Shown here in pieces: positions 60,684-64,000 of a stretch of DNA of 64,000 bases. The notes beneath the pieces were generated by a model. The model did not search any database. It was given only the letters and a program-made list of their open reading frames with translations, and had not been told where the DNA came from. The stretch comes from a virus. Each line of letters begins with the position of its first letter. Position 1 is the first letter of the stretch. Made by a program: the position numbers and the translations under genes. The DNA lies in IMG/VR virus record IMGVR_UViG_3300025872_000046, positions 19,468-83,467 of that record. One strand, given 5' to 3'.

Positions 60684-61319
60684 ATGGCAATCCGTCTTAC
60701 AGAGTCACGTCTTCGCCAGATCATCCGTGAGGAGGCTGCAAAGCTTTCACGTCGTCCACGTTCCCGCCGTCTACGCGAGAGCTTTTACCAGAATCTCGAC
60801 CTCCCCCAGACCATTCAGGAGATTATCGCGTTTACGAACCCACACGCTTCTGATCTTCGTACCATCAGGTCATACATCGGGATGGGAGACGCCGAGGGAG
60901 CAATGGGCATCCTCCTCCAAATCCTCGGTGGCGCAGAGGACGACCCAGACACAGCCGAGATGGCTTCACTGGTTTCAATGCAACTCCAGCCTATGGACGA
61001 CGACCAGATTCTCGACGTCCTGAGTCAGGTCGAAGAGTTCCAGGACACCCCTGAGACATGGGCACAGGCGGCTGCTCTCGATCGACTCGGTAGCAGGGGG
61101 GGAGCTGATACTGTAGCAGCAGCCCAGAAGATGGCACCGCTCTTTGCCTCTTCAATTCCAAAGAGATCTATCGATTATGCAAGAAAGACGGGTAAGACTG
61201 ATAGACTTTCTGCCCAGATCATGAAGCACCCAGACTACATCAAGCTTGCAAAGCAGCACGGTTCCATGCCGAGCAACCATCTCGCTAACGAGATAATAAG
61301 AATCCTTGTGGGTAGATAG
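60684..61319 (+). CDS. Virion-type protein with N-terminal RQIIREE motif
   Basis: It encodes 211 residues with AGGAGAAA upstream. The start AIRLTESRLRQIIREEAAKL is followed by a very basic stretch (SRRPRSRRLRESF). The body is acidic and helical. It shares its N-terminus with the previous gene but not the rest, as expected for a mobile targeting peptide. Confidence 0.65.
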   Translation: MAIRLTESRLRQIIREEAAKLSRRPRSRRLRESFYQNLDLPQTIQEIIAFTNPHASDLRTIRSYIGMGDAEGAMGILLQILGGAEDDPDTAEMASLVSMQLQPMDDDQILDVLSQVEEFQDTPETWAQAAALDRLGSRGGADTVAAAQKMAPLFASSIPKRSIDYARKTGKTDRLSAQIMKHPDYIKLAKQHGSMPSNHLANEIIRILVGR

Positions 61320-61360
61320 CGTATCCGTGGCGTCAGCGTGTGCATGGACATCTGACTTCG

Positions 61361-61388
61361 TGTACACCTGCGCTCCTCGCGTTATAGT
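61361..61388 (+). promoter_or_regulatory. Candidate leaderless promoter of glmS
   Basis: TGTACA, 16-base spacer, TATAGT, ending 6 bases before ATG 61395. No RBS precedes the ATG. Confidence 0.5.
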
Positions 61389-61394
61389 CCTTTC

Positions 61395-63212
61395 ATGTGT
61401 GGAATCGTAGGTTACATCGGCAAGAAGCAGGCAACCCCAATCCTCATCGAGGGCCTCCGGCGTCTGGAGTATCGTGGATACGACAGCGCCGGAATCGCCG
61501 TTTTTGATGGCGGACACATCGTGACATCGAAGGCTCTCGGTCAGGTGAAGTTCCTGGCTGAGAACGCGAACCTCGAGGGCAGGGCGGGGGTCGGTCACAC
61601 GAGGTGGGCGACACACGGTGGCGTCACCATCCCGAACACCCACCCTCATACAGACATGAGTGGGAACATTGCGGTTGTCCACAACGGGATCATCGAGAAC
61701 TACGCGGAACTGAGAAACCAGCTCACTGCAGAGGGTGCTGCTTTCCTCTCAGAGACGGACACAGAGGTCATCCCTCACCTCATCAGGAAGCACTACAGGG
61801 GCGACCTCCTCGCCGCCCTCCTCGAGACCCTCCCTCTACTCAGGGGGACTTACGGGATCGCAGTTGTCTCCTCACTCAGTCCGAGGACGATCCTCGTGGC
61901 ACGGAATGGATCGCCCATCGTAATCGGTGTCGGGAAGGGTGAGAACTGGATTGCATCAGACTCATCCGCGTTTGCTCAGCACACGAGAGAAGTCGTCTAC
62001 CTCGAGGACGGTGATGTCGCCTCAGTGACGATGGAGGGCTGGGAGATCGAGAAGCACGGTGGATCCCTCGCGGCAAGGAGGGCGGTGACGATCTCAGAGG
62101 AGTGGGTTGACGCTGAGAAGGGTAACCACCCGCACTTCATGCTGAAGGAGATCTACGAGCAGCCCACGACTCTCCGACGCTGCATGACTGGTCGTCTCCT
62201 CGAGAACACCGCGAAGCTGGGTGGCATCAACCTGACACCGAGAGAGATCGTCAACCTCCAGAACCTCGGCATCGTCTCCTGTGGGACCTCTTACCACGCT
62301 GGCCTGGTCGCAGCACACGCCTTCGAGGAGCTGGCTGGTCTGAGGACGAACGCAGAGATTGCCTCGGAGCTGAGATACCGCAACCCGCCCATCGGGACTG
62401 ACGATCTCTACCTCGGCGTCTCCCAGTCCGGTGAGACTGCGGACACCCTCCACGCCCTCAGGATGGTGAAGTCACGGGGAGCCCATGTCGCAGGTGTCAT
62501 CAACGTGGTGGGATCGACAATCGCGAGGGAGTGTGGGCAGGGAGTCTACATCCACAGCGGGCCTGAGCAGGCGGTCGCATCCACGAAAGCCTTCACCTCA
62601 CAGGTCACCGCACTCCTCCTCCTTGCCCTCTCCTTCGGGACGACACGAGGTCTCTCCTCGGTGGAGGGATGGCGGGTCTCGAAGGCTCTCGGTGAGATTC
62701 CCGAGGCTGTGAATCGCTGGCTGGACGGTGGGCCAGAGATAGTGAGGGAGGTCGCACAGTCTGTCTACGGAGCAAAGCAGGTCTTCTTCATCGGCAGGGG
62801 AGTCTCTGCTCCCGTGGCAATGGAAGGCGCTCTGAAGCTGAAGGAGATCTCCTACATCCCTTCCTTCGCTTATCCTGCCGGAGAGATGAAGCACGGTCCC
62901 ATTGCCCTCATCGACAGTGAGACTCCGCTCATCGCCATCGTTCCCAAGGACCAGTGGCGCGACAAGACGGTCTCCAACATCATCGAGGCGAAGGCGAGGG
63001 GCGCGAAGATCATCTCAATCGCCGACCCCCTTGATGAGGAGGTCGAGGCGTTGAGCGACCACTTCATCCCCGTCCCCGGAGCGGGCCACCACCTCGCTAG
63101 CCCACTTCTCACCGTCATCCCACTCCAGCTTCTCGCCTACGAGGTAGCGAACCTGCTCGGTAGGGACATCGACCGTCCCAGGAACCTCGCGAAGTCCGTC
63201 ACCGTGGAGTGA
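61395..63212 (+). CDS. glmS: Glutamine--fructose-6-phosphate aminotransferase (GlmS)
   Basis: It has 605 residues, the full bacterial length. Cys2 (MCGIVGYIG) is the glutaminase nucleophile after Met removal; TRWATHGG, HNGIIENY and SDTEV-type SETDTEVI follow. The isomerase half has two SIS domains with SCGTSYHAG, SQSGETADT, GPEQAVASTKAFTSQ and EGALKLKEISYI, and ends with the typical PRNLAKSVTVE. It makes glucosamine-6-phosphate from fructose-6-phosphate and glutamine. The ATG lacks an RBS and sits just after a -10 box. It could feed UDP-GlcNAc for glycosylation, with glutamine from the GSII gene. Confidence 0.96.
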   Translation: MCGIVGYIGKKQATPILIEGLRRLEYRGYDSAGIAVFDGGHIVTSKALGQVKFLAENANLEGRAGVGHTRWATHGGVTIPNTHPHTDMSGNIAVVHNGIIENYAELRNQLTAEGAAFLSETDTEVIPHLIRKHYRGDLLAALLETLPLLRGTYGIAVVSSLSPRTILVARNGSPIVIGVGKGENWIASDSSAFAQHTREVVYLEDGDVASVTMEGWEIEKHGGSLAARRAVTISEEWVDAEKGNHPHFMLKEIYEQPTTLRRCMTGRLLENTAKLGGINLTPREIVNLQNLGIVSCGTSYHAGLVAAHAFEELAGLRTNAEIASELRYRNPPIGTDDLYLGVSQSGETADTLHALRMVKSRGAHVAGVINVVGSTIARECGQGVYIHSGPEQAVASTKAFTSQVTALLLLALSFGTTRGLSSVEGWRVSKALGEIPEAVNRWLDGGPEIVREVAQSVYGAKQVFFIGRGVSAPVAMEGALKLKEISYIPSFAYPAGEMKHGPIALIDSETPLIAIVPKDQWRDKTVSNIIEAKARGAKIISIADPLDEEVEALSDHFIPVPGAGHHLASPLLTVIPLQLLAYEVANLLGRDIDRPRNLAKSVTVE

Positions 63213-63683
63213 CTAGTCCTGAACCTCTGACTTCATCCTCTGCTGGAGCTTGTAGACGAAAGTCTCATGCTTGTTCGCCGTAGCTGCGAGGAAGTCATTG
63301 AGTCCGAGAGAGAGCTGGCCTGCGCTCTCAAGGGTCCTGAAGAGCTCTTCAGTGACGCTGACAAAATCCTTCTCGACCTGGAAGGCCGTCGAAGCGATGC
63401 CGAGAGCCGTCGACCCAGTCGGACAGGGATAACGCTCTACGACCTGGCACGCTATCGACAGCGTCGGTAGGACGGCTGCGCAAGCCTCTATGTTGCTCAG
63501 CCCCACCGCCTTCTCGATTGTCCCGTCTATGAGACCGAGGTAGTCTGTGTAGATGTCAGAGTAGAGGTCATGGTCGCCAGGGAATCCGACCCCCCTCGTC
63601 ACGTGGTGCGCCGAGTGAAACCAGTGGTAGGCTCCGCGGAGGAAGCCAATGTAAGCGGTGAGGTAGTCAGAGCAGTCGTTCAT
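63213..63683 (-). CDS. Dps/ferritin-like protein
   Basis: It encodes 156 residues on the minus strand; ATG at 63683-63681 is preferred over longer frames. AYHWFHSAHHVTRGVGFPGD followed by DLYSDIYTDYLGLIDGTIEK matches the first two helices of Dps-like proteins found in large phages, where His, Asp and Glu form the ferroxidase site. The last helix ends FVYKLQQRMK. It may store iron and protect DNA from peroxide. Its stop codon abuts the glmS stop with no base between. Confidence 0.68.
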   Translation of the reverse strand: MNDCSDYLTAYIGFLRGAYHWFHSAHHVTRGVGFPGDHDLYSDIYTDYLGLIDGTIEKAVGLSNIEACAAVLPTLSIACQVVERYPCPTGSTALGIASTAFQVEKDFVSVTEELFRTLESAGQLSLGLNDFLAATANKHETFVYKLQQRMKSEVQD

Positions 63684-63685
63684 GG

Positions 63686-63693
63686 TATAGATA
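63686..63693 (+). promoter_or_regulatory. Candidate late promoter element TATAGATA
   Basis: It is the same octamer as at 45100-45107, 17 bases before ATG 63711, within the divergent gap between the Dps-like gene and the last gene. Confidence 0.4.
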
Positions 63694-63710
63694 TAGCAAC
63701 GGAGCGTGAC

Positions 63711-64000
63711 ATGGCATTCGACAAGAAAAAGTCTGAGGACATCAGCAGGGTCCTCGAGTCTCTGCGGGGACCCTACCTCGGCCAAGACATTCCACAGGAG
63801 TCAGTTGAGCTTGTGGAGACCCTGACAGTCGGTGACCTCATCATCGAGTTCGGTTTCAACGTGGACCAGGCCGCGGAGGTCCTCCGCAACATCCAGCTCA
63901 CGAGGAAGAAGAACCTCCTCCCCGGCTTCAGGGTGAACGAGAAGCCCATCAAGGAATCGAAGCTAATCGGCAGGCTCCGGAAGATCATCAAGGAGTGCGG
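63711..64000 (+). CDS. Incomplete gene at window end
   Basis: The frame is open from ATG 63711 (GGAGCG upstream) to the end of the window, giving at least 96 residues. The start is MAFDKKKSEDISRVLESLRG; a helical segment (VGDLIIEFGFNVDQAAEVLR) follows, and the last visible residues are ESKLIGRLRKIIKEC, similar to the shared basic helix of the virion-type proteins. Function unknown. Confidence 0.6.
   Translation, partial: MAFDKKKSEDISRVLESLRGPYLGQDIPQESVELVETLTVGDLIIEFGFNVDQAAEVLRNIQLTRKKNLLPGFRVNEKPIKESKLIGRLRKIIKEC

Noticed and set aside
61152-61682. Minus-strand open frame across the glmS start
   Set aside because: Shadow of glmS and the preceding gene; no motifs.

Overview
This window is part of the genome of a large, virulent-looking tailed phage with a contractile tail (myovirus type). 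The evidence is a tape-measure protein, a LysM/gp53-type baseplate protein, a very large baseplate hub protein, tail fibres, a peptidoglycan-cleaving endolysin, and a T4-like replication set (gp32-type SSB, RecA/UvsX-type recombinase, 5' nuclease, DnaB-type helicase). Nearly all genes lie on the + strand and are packed with ATGA/TAATG stop-start overlaps. There is no integrase, transposase, rRNA, tRNA or CRISPR. No stretch longer than about 150 bases lacks a gene. The host cannot be named. A GapR-like protein hints at alphaproteobacteria, while several start codons lying 5-7 bases after a -10-like box hint at a host that tolerates leaderless mRNA. These clues do not agree.

Layout. 1-10064: tail tape measure (5' end outside the window), tail and baseplate proteins. 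10095-22383: replication and nucleotide supply, with a miniature family-A DNA polymerase, HD-like protein, SSB, RecA, 5' nuclease, helicase, class II ribonucleotide reductase, ClpP-like protease, type II glutamine synthetase, a small membrane protein and ThyX. 22435-26490: endolysin, then repair and housekeeping (MBD4-like glycosylase, Fpg/Nei glycosylase, FkbM methyltransferase, all-alpha dUTPase). 26529-32689: tail fibre and adhesin genes with a J-domain protein. 32721-35045: nucleotidyltransferase-like protein, metallophosphoesterase and small genes. 35089-45108: DnaE-type polymerase, glycosyltransferase, dNMP kinase, a ThyA-family enzyme with the Asn-to-Asp change typical of dCMP-using members, sugar epimerase, cupin, thymidine kinase, DHH phosphoesterase and dCMP deaminase, interrupted by a minus-strand homing-endonuclease remnant. 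45153-54363: a run of virion-type proteins sharing short N-terminal (L/I)xE motifs, including an Fe/Mn superoxide dismutase homologue. 54399-61319: second 5' nuclease, GroEL, a sigma factor lacking region 4.2 with a separately encoded HTH protein, a GapR-like protein and small genes. 61395-64000: GlmS, a minus-strand Dps-like protein and an incomplete gene.

How the genes fit together. The phage appears to make its own dNTPs (RNR, ThyX, TK, dCMP deaminase, dUTPase, kinase). It may also make a modified cytosine: ThyA-family enzyme plus kinase, glycosyltransferase and sugar-nucleotide genes in one operon. An MBD4-like glycosylase would suit DNA in which methylated cytosines deaminate to T. Glutamine synthetase plus GlmS would feed amino-sugar synthesis. 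GroEL, a J-domain protein and a ClpP-like protease suggest its own protein-quality machinery. SOD, Dps and Fpg suggest protection against oxidation. The most unusual points are the split sigma factor with candidate late promoters, the cytosine-modification cluster with the MBD4-like enzyme, and the family of virion proteins sharing a candidate capsid-targeting and cleavage peptide.
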